DNA of 64,000 bases from JAYRZB01 sp041916675. Its GTDB lineage: Bacteria; Pseudomonadota; Alphaproteobacteria; Rhizobiales; Devosiaceae. The translations under genes were made by a program, and so were the position numbers. Under the pieces are notes generated by a model. It ran no database searches. It saw only the letters and a program-made list of their open reading frames with translations, and was not told where the DNA came from. Of the stretch, positions 42,530-51,978 are shown piece by piece. Every line of letters starts with the position of its first letter. Within the stretch, counting starts at the first letter, position 1. The stretch covers positions 1-64,000 of the forward strand of contig JAYRZB010000009.1 of NCBI GenBank assembly GCA_041916675.1, read 5' to 3'.

Positions 42530-43537
42530 GTGGCCGATCTTGCTCCGCTAGCCGTCAGCATGGGCGAACCGGCTGGGATCGGGCCCGATCTCATCCTCCA
42601 GCTTTATGCACACTGGGCCGAGAACGCCCTGCCCCCCTTCCTTCTGTTTGGCAATCTTGAATTCCTGCGCAACCGCGCCAGGCGCCTCGGCTATGATTTC
42701 GCCATCACCGCCGCCGACGCTGCCTCTACCGCAGAAACATTCGCCACAGCCCTGCCGGTCTTCCATATCGAAGGGCTGGTCTCGGACAATCCGGGCAATG
42801 CCAGCCCGGTCTCTTCGCATGTCGTGATCGAATCCATCACCCGGGCAGTCACCGAAACCATGCGCGGCGCGTGCCGGGCGCTGGTGACGGCGCCGATCCA
42901 CAAGGCCGTCCTTTACGCCGCAGGCTTCCGGCACCCGGGGCATACCGAGTTTCTGGCTGACCTGTGTGCCAATGGCGGCACGCCCCGCCTGCCGGTGATG
43001 ATGCTGGCCCATGAGGACCTGCGTGTCGTTCCCGTAACCATCCACGTGCCTATTCACGAGGTGCCCGCACTTCTGACGGCTGAACTCATCGCCGAAACCG
43101 TTCGGATCACCGCCCACGGCCTGCGCACCCGTTACGGCATTGAGCGGCCTCGACTAGCCATTGCCGGGCTCAACCCGCATGCGGGCGAAGGCGGCGCCAT
43201 TGGACATGAAGAGGTCGATGTCATCCGCCCCGCCATCGCCACCCTACAGGCGGAAGGCATCGATGCCCTTGGCCCATTCCCGGGCGACACCCTGTTCTAT
43301 CCCCCGCAGTGGCGCAAATACGATGCGGTCATCGCCATGTATCATGATCAGGCGCTGATCCCGATCAAGACCATTGCCTTCGAAAGTGCGGTCAACGTTA
43401 CGCTGGGCCTGCCCATCGTTCGCACCTCGCCCGACCACGGCACAGCGTTCGATCTTGCCGGAACCGGCGAAGGCTCCTCTGCGAGTTTCCTTGCGGCCAT
43501 GCGGCTCGCCCACAAACTGACCGAGGACTTTGGCTGA
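42530..43537 (+). CDS. pdxA: 4-hydroxythreonine-4-phosphate dehydrogenase
   Basis: GTG at 42530 has GAGG six bases upstream and gives 335 residues starting MADLAPLAVSMGEPAGIGPD, the classic PdxA opening. Metal-binding His residues lie in FRHPGHTEFLADL and the C-terminal AMYHDQALIPIKTIAF. It oxidises 4-phosphohydroxy-threonine in vitamin B6 synthesis. The surA-pdxA-rsmA order is conserved in alphaproteobacteria. TTG 42515 is an alternate start. Confidence 0.95.
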   Translation: MADLAPLAVSMGEPAGIGPDLILQLYAHWAENALPPFLLFGNLEFLRNRARRLGYDFAITAADAASTAETFATALPVFHIEGLVSDNPGNASPVSSHVVIESITRAVTETMRGACRALVTAPIHKAVLYAAGFRHPGHTEFLADLCANGGTPRLPVMMLAHEDLRVVPVTIHVPIHEVPALLTAELIAETVRITAHGLRTRYGIERPRLAIAGLNPHAGEGGAIGHEEVDVIRPAIATLQAEGIDALGPFPGDTLFYPPQWRKYDAVIAMYHDQALIPIKTIAFESAVNVTLGLPIVRTSPDHGTAFDLAGTGEGSSASFLAAMRLAHKLTEDFG

Positions 43538-43600
43538 GTTTGTGCTTGTCGCGCGCTGGCGCAGCCGATAATCGGGGCTGAACCAGCCACGGACTTTCCC

Positions 43601-44443
43601 TTGAGCCAGATCGACAACCTACCCCCGCTGCGCGAAGTGATCGCGACCCACGGCCTGCAAGCCAAAAAGCAGCTTGGGCAGAATTTCCTTCTCGACCTCA
43701 ATCTCACCAGCCGCATCGCGCGCACAGCGGGCGATCTGCAGGGCGTCACCGTGATCGAAGTCGGCCCCGGCCCCGGCGGCCTCACCCGCGCCATTCTGGC
43801 GGCCGGTGCAAGGAAGGTCATCGCCATCGAGCGCGACGACCGCACCGCTCCTGCCCTTGCCCAGATCGCAGAGGCTTATCCCGGGCGTCTCGAAATCATT
43901 CCCGCCGATGCGCTGACAATCGACTACGCAAGGCTCGCCGATGGACCGACGCGCATCATTGCTAACCTGCCTTATAATATCGCGACGCCGCTTCTGATCG
44001 GCTGGCTGACGGCTGAGCCTTGGCCGCCCTATTTCGAAAGCCTGACGCTGATGTTCCAGCGTGAAGTTGCCGAACGCATTTGCGCGAAGCCGGGCGAAAA
44101 GCCATTTGGACGTCTCGGCGTGCTGGCGGGCTGGCGCACCGAAGCACGCATTGCGTTTAATGTCGATCGCAACGCCTTTACCCCGCCCCCAAACGTAACC
44201 TCAACAGTTGTGCACCTGCTGCCCAAGCCAGTCGACCCCGGCATTGCCGTGCGCGATGTGGAAACCGTCACCAAGGCGGCATTCGGGCAACGGCGCAAGA
44301 TGGTTCGGCAAAGTCTCAAAGCGCTCGGCGTACCGATGGAGCCCCTGTTGGCGGCCGCCGGGCTCAAGGGCGACGAGCGGGCGGAAGATCTGCCGATTTC
44401 GGCGTTTCTCGACCTCGCGCGCACCCTTGCGGCGCTACGTTAG
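43601..44443 (+). CDS. rsmA: 16S rRNA dimethyladenosine transferase
   Basis: The 280-residue product starts at TTG 43601 with MSQIDNLPPLREVIATHGL, matching family N-termini. KKQLGQNFLLD, EVGPGPGGLTRAIL (SAM binding) and ANLPYNIATPLL (catalytic NLPY) are KsgA motifs. It dimethylates two adjacent adenines near the 16S 3' end. It is immediately downstream of pdxA. Confidence 0.95.
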   Translation: MSQIDNLPPLREVIATHGLQAKKQLGQNFLLDLNLTSRIARTAGDLQGVTVIEVGPGPGGLTRAILAAGARKVIAIERDDRTAPALAQIAEAYPGRLEIIPADALTIDYARLADGPTRIIANLPYNIATPLLIGWLTAEPWPPYFESLTLMFQREVAERICAKPGEKPFGRLGVLAGWRTEARIAFNVDRNAFTPPPNVTSTVVHLLPKPVDPGIAVRDVETVTKAAFGQRRKMVRQSLKALGVPMEPLLAAAGLKGDERAEDLPISAFLDLARTLAALR

Positions 44444-44481
44444 TCCGACGCCGCATCTTCAGAAACTGAATCAACGTCCTC

Positions 44482-45120
44482 TCAAAGAGAATCGATCTGG
44501 TTCTGCAAGTCTTTGACGAAGCTGGGTAAATTTGTGAGGCGCGGCCGGGCCAGGCGCGCGGCGGCAAGGATCGACCGGACCCGCTGGGTCGACACTTCAA
44601 GATCCTTGTTGACGATCACATAGTCATACTCGCGGTAGTGCTCCATCTCGATTCGGGCGTTACGCAGCCGCTTTTCAATGGTGCCTTCGCTGTCCTGCGC
44701 CCGCCGCTCCAGCCGGGCCCGCAGTTCCTTGATCGAGGGCGGCAGGATGAACACCGTCACCATGTCGGCGCGGCTTTTTTCGTAGAGCTGCAGGGTTCCC
44801 TGATAGTCGATATCGAACAGGATATCGTTGCCGGCAGCCAGCTGTTCCTCCACCTTGGCGCGCGGCGTGGCGTAGTAGTTGTCATGCACCTTGGCCCACT
44901 CGAGCAGCTCGCCATTGTGGCGCATGCGCTCAAAGGTCGGCACATCGACAAAATAGTAGTGCGTGCCATCAATCTCGTCGGTGCGCCGCGCGCGCGTGGT
45001 CACAGATACCGAAAGCCGGATATTGGGATCGGCGCCGAACAGGGCCCGCGAAATAGAGGACTTACCGGCGCCCGAGGGCGAAGCAATCACCAGCATGACC
45101 CCGCGTCGCGCAAATTCCAT
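44482..45120 (-). CDS. gmk: Guanylate kinase
   Basis: The 212-residue protein has the P-loop ASPSGAGKSS near residue 14, SVSVTTRARRTDEIDGTHYYFV (GMP binding), and FDIDYQGTLQLYE. It phosphorylates GMP to GDP. It is the last gene of a minus-strand operon with yicC, mltG and perhaps the fab genes, ten bases after yicC. Confidence 0.96.
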   Translation of the reverse strand: MEFARRGVMLVIASPSGAGKSSISRALFGADPNIRLSVSVTTRARRTDEIDGTHYYFVDVPTFERMRHNGELLEWAKVHDNYYATPRAKVEEQLAAGNDILFDIDYQGTLQLYEKSRADMVTVFILPPSIKELRARLERRAQDSEGTIEKRLRNARIEMEHYREYDYVIVNKDLEVSTQRVRSILAAARLARPRLTNLPSFVKDLQNQIDSL

Positions 45121-45130
45121 TTCGGCCGCC

Positions 45131-46024
45131 CTATTCGATATTCTGAACCTGTTCGCGTAGTTGATCGATCACCGCTTTCAGGTCAAGCCCGATGCCGGTC
45201 AGCTCCACCGCATTGGATTTCGAGCACAGCGTGTTGGCCTCACGATTGAATTCCTGCGACAGGAAATCGAGCTTGCGCCCCACCGCGCCGCCGCCCCTGA
45301 TCAGGGTTCGGGCACTCGCGATGTGGGAGGACAGCCGATCGAGTTCTTCGCGGATATCGGCCTTGGTCGCCAGCAGCATCGCCTCCTGTGCCAGCCGCTC
45401 CTCGGAAAATCCGCTGGCCGACTTCATCAAGTCGGCAACCTGCTGGCGCAGGCGATCCACTATCACCTCGCGGCTGCGCGACGGATGCTGTTCGGCCTGC
45501 GCCGTCAAGGCTTCGATCTCGTCAAGCCGCTCCAGCAGTACTGCACCGAGGCGCTGCCCTTCCTCGTGCCGCGATTGCACAAGTCCCTCAACGCACTGGT
45601 CAACGCATGCAAGGATGGCTGCGTGCAGCGCTTCTTCCTCTTCAGGGCCAAGCGGCGTATCGCGCTGTTCCAGCACGCCTCGGAGCCCCAATATGCCATC
45701 AAGGCTTGGTTCGCGCGCATTGACCTGTGGGGCCAATTCCTTGAGCGCTTCGAGCACGGTGGCCAGTGCCTTGGTGTTGATCACCACCTCTCCGCCAGAC
45801 CCGGCCCGGTCGAGAGACAGGTTGAGCGTCACTGACCCGCGGCTGATTGCTGCACCGATCCGGCGACGCAACTCGGCCTCCAGCGCATCGAGACCTGGCG
45901 CCAGCCGCATACGGATATCGAGACCGCGCCCATTGACCGATTTGAGCTCGCAGACAAAGTTTGCGCCGGCCGCATGCCCGGCGCCCCGGGCATAGCCGGT
46001 CATGCTCGCCAGCGATTTGCTCAT
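45131..46024 (-). CDS. yicC: YicC-family endoribonuclease-like protein
   Basis: From ATG 46024 the 297-residue protein starts MSKSLASMTGYARGAG, the typical N-terminus. It ends EFNREANTLCSKSNAVELTGIGLDLKAVIDQLREQVQNIE, the signature C-terminal DUF1732 part. YicC homologues are implicated in RNA processing. The yicC-gmk pair is widely conserved. GTG at 46030 is an alternate start. Confidence 0.93.
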   Translation of the reverse strand: MSKSLASMTGYARGAGHAAGANFVCELKSVNGRGLDIRMRLAPGLDALEAELRRRIGAAISRGSVTLNLSLDRAGSGGEVVINTKALATVLEALKELAPQVNAREPSLDGILGLRGVLEQRDTPLGPEEEEALHAAILACVDQCVEGLVQSRHEEGQRLGAVLLERLDEIEALTAQAEQHPSRSREVIVDRLRQQVADLMKSASGFSEERLAQEAMLLATKADIREELDRLSSHIASARTLIRGGGAVGRKLDFLSQEFNREANTLCSKSNAVELTGIGLDLKAVIDQLREQVQNIE

Positions 46025-46032
46025 CTTCACCC

Positions 46033-47169
46033 CTATTGCGGCGCAGCCTCGGCCGGCACTTCCTCGCCGGTCTGCTTGGCCATTTCAGCCTCGATCGCAT
46101 CCTTGGCTGCATCTGCTTCGGCCTCAGCCGCACGGGCCGCCTCAGCCTCGATGGCACGCCATTTGGCCACGTTCTGTCTATGCTGGGCATAGGTTTCGGC
46201 AAACAGGTGGCCATCGGACGGCACCGGTCCGGCTGCCACGAAGTAGAGATTGTTGTTCTTGGCCGGATTGGCGGCAGCCTTGAGCGATTCTACCCCGGGA
46301 TTGGCAATCGGGCCCGGCGGCAGGGCGTCGATCTGATAGGTATTGTAGGGGGTCTTGGCTTCAATCTCGGACCGCTTCAAGCCACGCCCAAGCGTGCCCT
46401 GCCCTTTGGTGATCCCGTAAATGATCGTCGGGTCCGATTGCAGCCGCATCTTCTTTTTGAGCCGGTTGACGAAAACCGCTGCCACTTCGGCGCGTTCGCT
46501 GGCAACGCCGGTTTCCTTCTCGATGATCGAAGCCAGCACTACCAGTTCTTCGGGCGTCGAAATCGGCAGTTCCGGATCACGGGTGGCCCAGATGGCCGCC
46601 AGCTGTTCCTTCTGCGCGGCCTGCATGGCATCGAGCACCGATTGACGCGAGGCGCCCGGATCATAGTTGTAAGTATTGGGAAGGATAGAGCCTTCTGGCG
46701 GCAAGGTCGGGATTTCACCGGTCAGATGAGTATCGGCATTGAGGCGATCCACCACCTGCCAGGCCGTAAAGCCTTCGGGAATGGTAATGCCATATTGCAC
46801 TGGCTTGCCTTCGGTGAGTTCCCGAAGCACCTCGGCCATGCTGGCATTGGCCGGCAGCCGGAACTCACCGGCCTTGATCTCACCCTGCTTCTTAAGCGCC
46901 ATGCCACCAAGCTGGAAGATGAAACGGTTGCTGACCAGCCCCTTGCTCTCGAGGTTCTCGGCCACCGCGCCAAGACCGTTTCCGCGTTCGACCAGAAACG
47001 TCGTGCCTTCAGGAATAGTGCTATCGGTGTAGAAGCTGTGGGCGCCGTAAAGGAACACACCGCCGACAATAAGCAGGCCAAGAACAACCAGCGTCAGCAA
47101 CCCATTGATGATCTCGACAAAGCCGTTGCGGCTGCGGCGTCGGGCGCGCCTGGATTTGCGGTCATTCAT
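46033..47169 (-). CDS. mltG: Endolytic murein transglycosylase MltG
   Basis: The 378-residue protein has a basic N-terminus, one membrane helix (about residues 22-45) and a LysM-like plus catalytic domain. Motifs include IPEGFTAWQVVDRL, LVVLASIIEKETG with the catalytic Glu, and PYNTYQIDALPPGPIANPG. It cleaves nascent glycan strands and sets their length. The C-terminal tail is Ala/Glu-rich. I choose ATG 47169 over 47187. Confidence 0.95.
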   Translation of the reverse strand: MNDRKSRRARRRSRNGFVEIINGLLTLVVLGLLIVGGVFLYGAHSFYTDSTIPEGTTFLVERGNGLGAVAENLESKGLVSNRFIFQLGGMALKKQGEIKAGEFRLPANASMAEVLRELTEGKPVQYGITIPEGFTAWQVVDRLNADTHLTGEIPTLPPEGSILPNTYNYDPGASRQSVLDAMQAAQKEQLAAIWATRDPELPISTPEELVVLASIIEKETGVASERAEVAAVFVNRLKKKMRLQSDPTIIYGITKGQGTLGRGLKRSEIEAKTPYNTYQIDALPPGPIANPGVESLKAAANPAKNNNLYFVAAGPVPSDGHLFAETYAQHRQNVAKWRAIEAEAARAAEAEADAAKDAIEAEMAKQTGEEVPAEAAPQ

Positions 47170-47396
47170 CGAAGGCACTGCTCCCACTCATCGCGGCGGT
47201 ATGAACCAAGGCGCTTTGTTTGAACACTTTATCGCCTGCGACCGCAATTCACTTCAACCCGGAGTGCCCAGAAAATCGGGCATCAGGACGCGTGTAATAG
47301 ACGACCCCGCACCAAACGCCCGGCTTATGCCAAGCCGTTTGGCAGTTGCCCGGTCCGCATGGTTGCAGATGCTGCGGAACAAGGGCCGCGATGTGG

Positions 47397-48665
47397 TCAG
47401 TGAACCTTCTTGAACACCAGCGAGGCGTTGGTGCCGCCAAACCCGAACGAGTTGGAAAGCGCCACGTTGATCTCTTTCTTGACCGGCTTGTGCGGCACGA
47501 GATCGATAACGGTACTGACCGAAGGATTGTCGAGGTTGATCGTCGGCGGCGCAATGCCGTCGCGCATGGCCAGCAGCGAGAAGATGGCCTCCACCGATCC
47601 GGCAGCGCCGAGCAGGTGGCCAATGGCCGATTTAGTCGAGGACATCGTAGCCTTGCTGGCAGCATCGCCTAGCATTCGCGTCACGGCGCCGAGTTCAATC
47701 TCGTCGCCGAGCGGCGTCGAAGTGCCGTGAGCGTTGATATAGTCAATCTCGGAAGGCGAGATGCCGGCACGCTTGATGGCGGCCTGCATGCAGCGGAAGC
47801 CTCCATCGCCATCTTCGGACGGGGCCGTGATGTGGTAGGCATCGCCGGAAAGGCCATAGCCCGCCACTTCGCCATAAATCTTGGCGCCGCGCGCTTTGGC
47901 GCGGTCGTAGTCTTCAAGCACGACAACGCCAGCGCCTTCGCCCATGACGAAGCCATCGCGGTCCTTGTCATAGGGCCGCGAAGCGCGGGTAGGATCGTCG
48001 TTGAAATTGGTTGAGAGCGCACGGCAGGCAGCAAATCCCGCCAGCGACAGACGGTTGACGCAGCTTTCTGCGCCACCGGCCACCATCACGTCGGCATCGC
48101 CCAGCGCGATAAGACGCGCGGCATCGCCAATGGCATGGGCACCAGTCGAGCAGGCAGTGACCACCGAGTGGTTTGGGCCCTTGAGCCCAAAGCGGATCGA
48201 CACATGGCCCGATGCCAGGTTGATCAGGCGCCCTGGGATAAAGAATGGGCTGATCCGGCGTGGCCCCTTCTCATGCAGGGTGATCGAGGCATCGTAAATG
48301 CCTCCCACCCCGCCGATACCCGAGCCGATCAGAACGCCGGTGCGCTCCTGCTCTTCGCGGGTCTTGGGCTCCACGCCAGCATCATGAATGGCCTGCGTTG
48401 CGGCGGCCATGGCGTAGATGATGAAAGGATCAACCTTGCGCTGTTCTTTCACATCCATCCATTCATCGGCGTTGAATTTCCCCTCGGCATAATCGCCAAG
48501 GGGAATTCGACAGGCGATCTGGCAGGCGATATCGTCGACTTGGAAGTCTTCGATGCGCTGGGCGCCGCTCTTGGATGCGAGAATGTTCGACCAGGTGGTT
48601 TCAACGCCACAGCCCAGAGGCGAGACGATACCCAATCCGGTGACGACAACGCGGCGCAGTTCCAT
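47397..48665 (-). CDS. fabF: 3-oxoacyl-ACP synthase II
   Basis: The 422-residue condensing enzyme begins MELRRVVVTGLGIVSPLG. The catalytic Cys is in SVVTACSTGAHAIG (about residue 170); His residues lie in DYINAHGTSTPLGD and KSAIGHLLGAAG. It elongates acyl-ACP in fatty acid synthesis. It follows acpP in the fabD-fabG-acpP-fabF order on the minus strand. The 227 bases between its stop and mltG hold no gene that I can support. Confidence 0.97.
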   Translation of the reverse strand: MELRRVVVTGLGIVSPLGCGVETTWSNILASKSGAQRIEDFQVDDIACQIACRIPLGDYAEGKFNADEWMDVKEQRKVDPFIIYAMAAATQAIHDAGVEPKTREEQERTGVLIGSGIGGVGGIYDASITLHEKGPRRISPFFIPGRLINLASGHVSIRFGLKGPNHSVVTACSTGAHAIGDAARLIALGDADVMVAGGAESCVNRLSLAGFAACRALSTNFNDDPTRASRPYDKDRDGFVMGEGAGVVVLEDYDRAKARGAKIYGEVAGYGLSGDAYHITAPSEDGDGGFRCMQAAIKRAGISPSEIDYINAHGTSTPLGDEIELGAVTRMLGDAASKATMSSTKSAIGHLLGAAGSVEAIFSLLAMRDGIAPPTINLDNPSVSTVIDLVPHKPVKKEINVALSNSFGFGGTNASLVFKKVH

Positions 48666-48692
48666 ATCGCTTTAACCGTCCCGTGGCTTTAG

Positions 48693-48929
48693 TTAGCCGA
48701 CGGCCTTGGTGAGGAAGGAGACAGCGTCCCCGAAGGTCTGAATCTGCTCGGCAGCGTCATCGGGGATTTCGACCGAGAATTCTTCCTCGAAAGCCATCAC
48801 CAGTTCGACCTGATCGAGCGAATCCGCGCCCAGATCGTCAATGAAGCTGGCCTTCTCGACGACCTTCTCCGCATCGACATTGAGGTGTTCCACAACGATT
48901 TTGCGGACCCGATCAGCGATATCGCTCAT
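48693..48929 (-). CDS. acpP: Acyl carrier protein
   Basis: The 78-residue acidic protein has the phosphopantetheine attachment Ser37 in DLGADSLDQVEL. It carries acyl chains for the Fab enzymes encoded around it. The start ATG at 48929 is well separated from fabG by about 205 bases, a typical arrangement allowing a separate acpP promoter. Confidence 0.97.
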   Translation of the reverse strand: MSDIADRVRKIVVEHLNVDAEKVVEKASFIDDLGADSLDQVELVMAFEEEFSVEIPDDAAEQIQTFGDAVSFLTKAVG

Positions 48930-49134
48930 ATTTGACTTCCCTTTTAACGGACAAGTTGCCTGGTTGTTCTTTTGATTGGCGCCGGGCCCCCGAGGGTGGG
49001 AACCGATGCCTTGTTGCGGATCACTGTAGGCAAGCCACAGGTGCCCCGCAAGGTAAGCTTCCGACGGTCAATTCCGGCGGAGGTAACACACTTTATGGGC
49101 TTTGGCCATATAGCCAAAACCGCTCTCCCAACCC

Positions 49135-49872
49135 TTAGATCATCACCATTCCGCCGTTGACGTTCAGCGTGTGCCCGGTGATGTAGCCGGCCTGATCGCT
49201 GGCCAGAAACACCGCAGTTGCCGCCACTTCCTCAGACGTTCCGAGCCGCCCGGCGGGCACTTTGGCCAGAATGGCCTCGCGCTGCTTGTCGTTGAGTTCG
49301 TCGGTCATGGCCGAGGCGATAAAGCCGGGCGCTATGGTGTTTACAGTGATGTTGCGTGAGGCAACTTCATAGGCCAGAGCCTTGGACATGCCGATCAGGC
49401 CCGCCTTGGAGGCTGCGTAGTTGCCCTGACCGGGATTGCCGACGACGCCAACCACCGATGAAATGCCGATGATGCGGCCGAACCGCTGCTTCATCATGCC
49501 CCGCAAGCAAGCGCGGGTGAGGTGGAAGGCAGCGGTGAGGTTCACCGCCAGCACTTCGTCCCACTCTTCATTCTTCATGCGCATGAACAGGTTGTCGCGC
49601 GTCATTCCGGCGTTGTTGACCAGAATATCCAGTCCGCCGAGCGCAGCCTCTGCCGAGGGAATCAGTTTATCGACCTGATCGAGATCGGAGAGGTTGCATG
49701 GAATAACCTCAGCACCACCTTCGATCTCGGCGGCCACGTCATTGAGCGCCCCAACACGCGTTCCGCTCAGCGCCACTTTGGCGCCTGCCTTGGCCAGGGC
49801 CTTGGCGATGTCGCGCCCGATGCCGCCGCTGGCGCCGGTGATCAGCGCACGCTTTCCAGTTAGGTCGAACAT
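49135..49872 (-). CDS. fabG: 3-oxoacyl-ACP reductase
   Basis: The 245-residue SDR has the NADPH motif ITGASGGIGRDIAKAL, the catalytic Tyr-Lys in NYAASKAGLIGMSKAL, and the Ser in IGISSVVGVVG. It reduces 3-ketoacyl-ACP. It lies between fabD and acpP, ten to fifteen bases after fabD. Confidence 0.96.
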   Translation of the reverse strand: MFDLTGKRALITGASGGIGRDIAKALAKAGAKVALSGTRVGALNDVAAEIEGGAEVIPCNLSDLDQVDKLIPSAEAALGGLDILVNNAGMTRDNLFMRMKNEEWDEVLAVNLTAAFHLTRACLRGMMKQRFGRIIGISSVVGVVGNPGQGNYAASKAGLIGMSKALAYEVASRNITVNTIAPGFIASAMTDELNDKQREAILAKVPAGRLGTSEEVAATAVFLASDQAGYITGHTLNVNGGMVMI

Positions 49873-49884
49873 GAAAGTCCTTTC

Positions 49885-50835
49885 TCAGGCAATGAGTTCG
49901 GCAACAAAGGCGTCGATATCGGCCTGCTGGCCGATCGAAACTGCGATTGCCTCTGGATTGATGCGCTTGGCAAGCCCGGTCAGCACTTTGCCTGCACCGA
50001 TTTCCACAAGATGGGTCACTTCGCCGCCGGTCGTCATGCGGGTCACGCTCTCGGTCCAGCGCACCATGCCGGTGACCTGCTCCACGAGGCGATTGCGAAT
50101 ATCGGTCGGGTCCGAGATTGGCCGCGCCACGACATTGGAAACTAGCGGCACGATGGGCGCATTCATCGCTACATTGGCCAGCGCCTCGCGCATCACCTCG
50201 GCGGCCGGGGCCATCAGCGCACAGTGAAACGGCGCACTCACCGGCAGAGGCAGGGCTCGCTTGGCGCCCTTTTCCTTGCACAGGTCCATGGCGCGCTCGA
50301 CGGCCGCGACATGCCCGGAAATCACCACCTGACCCGGGGCATTGTCATTGGCCACGCCCAACACCTCACCTTGCGCTGCCAGCTTGCAGACTTCGGCCAC
50401 CGTGTCGATCTCAAGCCCGAGGATGGCCGCCATCGCGCCCTCGCCGACCGGCACCGCCTGCTGCATGGCCTGTCCGCGCGTCTTGAGCAGCCGCGCCGCG
50501 TCGGAAATCGAAAAAGTCCCCGCAGCGCAGAGTGCCGTATATTCGCCCAGCGAGTGACCGGCGACGAACGCTGCATGCTTCTGAATACTGACGCCGCGTG
50601 CTTCGAGCACACGCATCACCGCCAGCGAAACCGCCATCAACGCGGGCTGGGCATTCTCTGTCAGGCGCAGGGTCTCGTCGGGGCCCTCAAACATGATTGC
50701 CGAAAGCTTCTGGCTCAGCGCTTCATCAACTTCATCAAACACCGCTCGCGCTTCAGCATAGGTTGCGGCCAGCTCGCGGCCCATGCCGACTGCCTGGCTG
50801 CCCTGGCCGGGAAAGGTGAAAGCGCGCTTGATCAT
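49885..50835 (-). CDS. fabD: Malonyl-CoA-ACP transacylase
   Basis: The 316-residue protein starts MIKRAFTFPGQGSQAVGMG at 50835; the longer upstream frame is discarded because it lacks similarity. The nucleophile Ser is in AGHSLGEYTALC, and His in VSAPFHCALM. It loads malonyl on ACP to begin the elongation cycle. It is the first gene of the fab operon. Confidence 0.96.
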   Translation of the reverse strand: MIKRAFTFPGQGSQAVGMGRELAATYAEARAVFDEVDEALSQKLSAIMFEGPDETLRLTENAQPALMAVSLAVMRVLEARGVSIQKHAAFVAGHSLGEYTALCAAGTFSISDAARLLKTRGQAMQQAVPVGEGAMAAILGLEIDTVAEVCKLAAQGEVLGVANDNAPGQVVISGHVAAVERAMDLCKEKGAKRALPLPVSAPFHCALMAPAAEVMREALANVAMNAPIVPLVSNVVARPISDPTDIRNRLVEQVTGMVRWTESVTRMTTGGEVTHLVEIGAGKVLTGLAKRINPEAIAVSIGQQADIDAFVAELIA

Positions 50836-51186
50836 GTTGCTCCTCGAGTGGCCTGTTGCTGGCGGCCTTGTTACAAGCCTATGCCGAGGCGCCAGCGGCG
50901 TAAAGTTCCCGGGGCGTTTGAAGAATGCGTGTGGCAGAGTCAAGGCAGGTGTCGACAAACCAGCCGCAAACCCACATTTGACTTGCCTTCCGGACCGTTT
51001 CGGCCTATCTCGCCCCTGCATTCGTCCGGCCGGGGGCTGAACGGAGGGTTTTGCTTTGGCAAAACAGGGCTGGTCCCGTCCTCCCGTGTTCCCGCTCTTT
51101 GCAAGACTGCTTTGTCGCCTTTCCGGCTTCAAGGGGGCTCCGCGCCGGTGGATGAGAGTTGAACTCTTAAATGAGGAAGGCGCTTT
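50836..51186. other. Divergent region between fabD and rpsF, 351 bases
   Basis: It holds promoters for the leftward fab operon and rightward ribosomal operon. A TTGCCT (50983-50988) followed after 17 bases by TATCTC is a weak rightward promoter candidate. The last part contains an inverted AGAGTT/AACTCT and GAGGAAGG before rpsF. An S6/S18 regulatory leader is possible, but I cannot confirm its structure. No gene is supported. Confidence 0.4.
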
Positions 51187-51600
51187 ATGGCCCTCTATGA
51201 GCATATCTTTCTTGCTCGGCAGGACGTTTCTGCCCAGCAGGTCGAAGAACTGACCAACACCCTGACTGAACTGCTCGTCTCCAATGGCGGCAAGGTCACC
51301 AAGAATGAGTACTGGGGCCTCAAGACCCTCAGCTACCGCATTCGCAAGAACCGCAAGGCTCACTATTCGCTGCTTAACATTGACGCGCCGCACGCAGCGG
51401 TTGCCGAAATGGAACGCCTGATGCGCATTAATGAAGACATCCTGCGCTTCATGACCATCCGCGTGGACAAGCTCGAAGAAGGCCCGTCGGCCATGATGCA
51501 GAAGCGTGACCGCGACGATCGCGGCGAGCGGGGCGACCGTCCTGATCGCGGCGGTGGTGACCGGTTCGGTGGCGGCGAACGCCGTCCGCGCCGCTTCTAA
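51187..51600 (+). CDS. rpsF: 30S ribosomal protein S6
   Basis: The 137-residue protein starts MALYEHIFLARQDVSAQQVEEL, with NGGKVTKNEYWGLKTLSYRIRKNRKAHY in the conserved core. A long Arg/Gly/Asp tail (RDRDDRGERGDRPDRGGGD) extends the C-terminus, as in other alphaproteobacteria. It binds S18 in the 30S platform. GAGGAAGG lies upstream. It begins the rpsF-rpsR-rplI cluster. Confidence 0.97.
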   Translation: MALYEHIFLARQDVSAQQVEELTNTLTELLVSNGGKVTKNEYWGLKTLSYRIRKNRKAHYSLLNIDAPHAAVAEMERLMRINEDILRFMTIRVDKLEEGPSAMMQKRDRDDRGERGDRPDRGGGDRFGGGERRPRRF

Positions 51601-51623
51601 TTTAAAGCCAGGAGCAAGCTACT

Positions 51624-51878
51624 ATGGCAATTCGTGATCTGACCACCTCGCAGGCCCGCCGGCCGTTCCAGCGCCGCCGCAAGACCTGCCCGTTCTCTGG
51701 CGAGAACGCGCCCAAGATCGACTATATGGATGTGCGCCTTCTGCAGCGCTACGTCTCCGAGCGCGGCAAGATCGTGCCGAGCCGCATCACCGCCGTTTCG
51801 GCGCTGAAGCAGCGTGAACTGGCCAAGGCCATCAAGCGCGCCCGCTTCATCGGCATCATGCCCTACGCATCGAACTAA
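51624..51878 (+). CDS. rpsR: 30S ribosomal protein S18
   Basis: The 84-residue protein has RRPFQRRRKTCPFSGENAPKIDYMDVRLLQRYVSERGKIVPSRITAVSALKQRELAKAIKRARFIGIMPY, a clear S18 with the single Cys of zinc-less type. It pairs with S6. It follows rpsF by 23 bases with AGGAGC upstream. Confidence 0.98.
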   Translation: MAIRDLTTSQARRPFQRRRKTCPFSGENAPKIDYMDVRLLQRYVSERGKIVPSRITAVSALKQRELAKAIKRARFIGIMPYASN

Positions 51879-51886
51879 TGCCTTCA

Positions 51887-51908
51887 GCGCCTGCCCAAGG
51901 GCGGGCGC
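51887..51908 (+). terminator. Hairpin between rpsR and rplI
   Basis: A nine-pair GC-rich stem GCGCCTGCC with GGCGGGCGC (one G-T pair) and loop CAAG follows the rpsR stop. No T tract is present, so it is more likely an attenuator or processing site than a full terminator. Confidence 0.5.
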
Positions 51909-51978
51909 GCCGCTGGGGCACCGAATGGTTCGGGGCTCCTAACCGTCTCTGCGACGGGACAGCATCTGGAGAATAAAT

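Noticed and set aside
45961..47223. Plus-strand frame of 420 residues
   Set aside because: It is antisense to mltG and adjoining yicC, with composition typical of a shadow frame.
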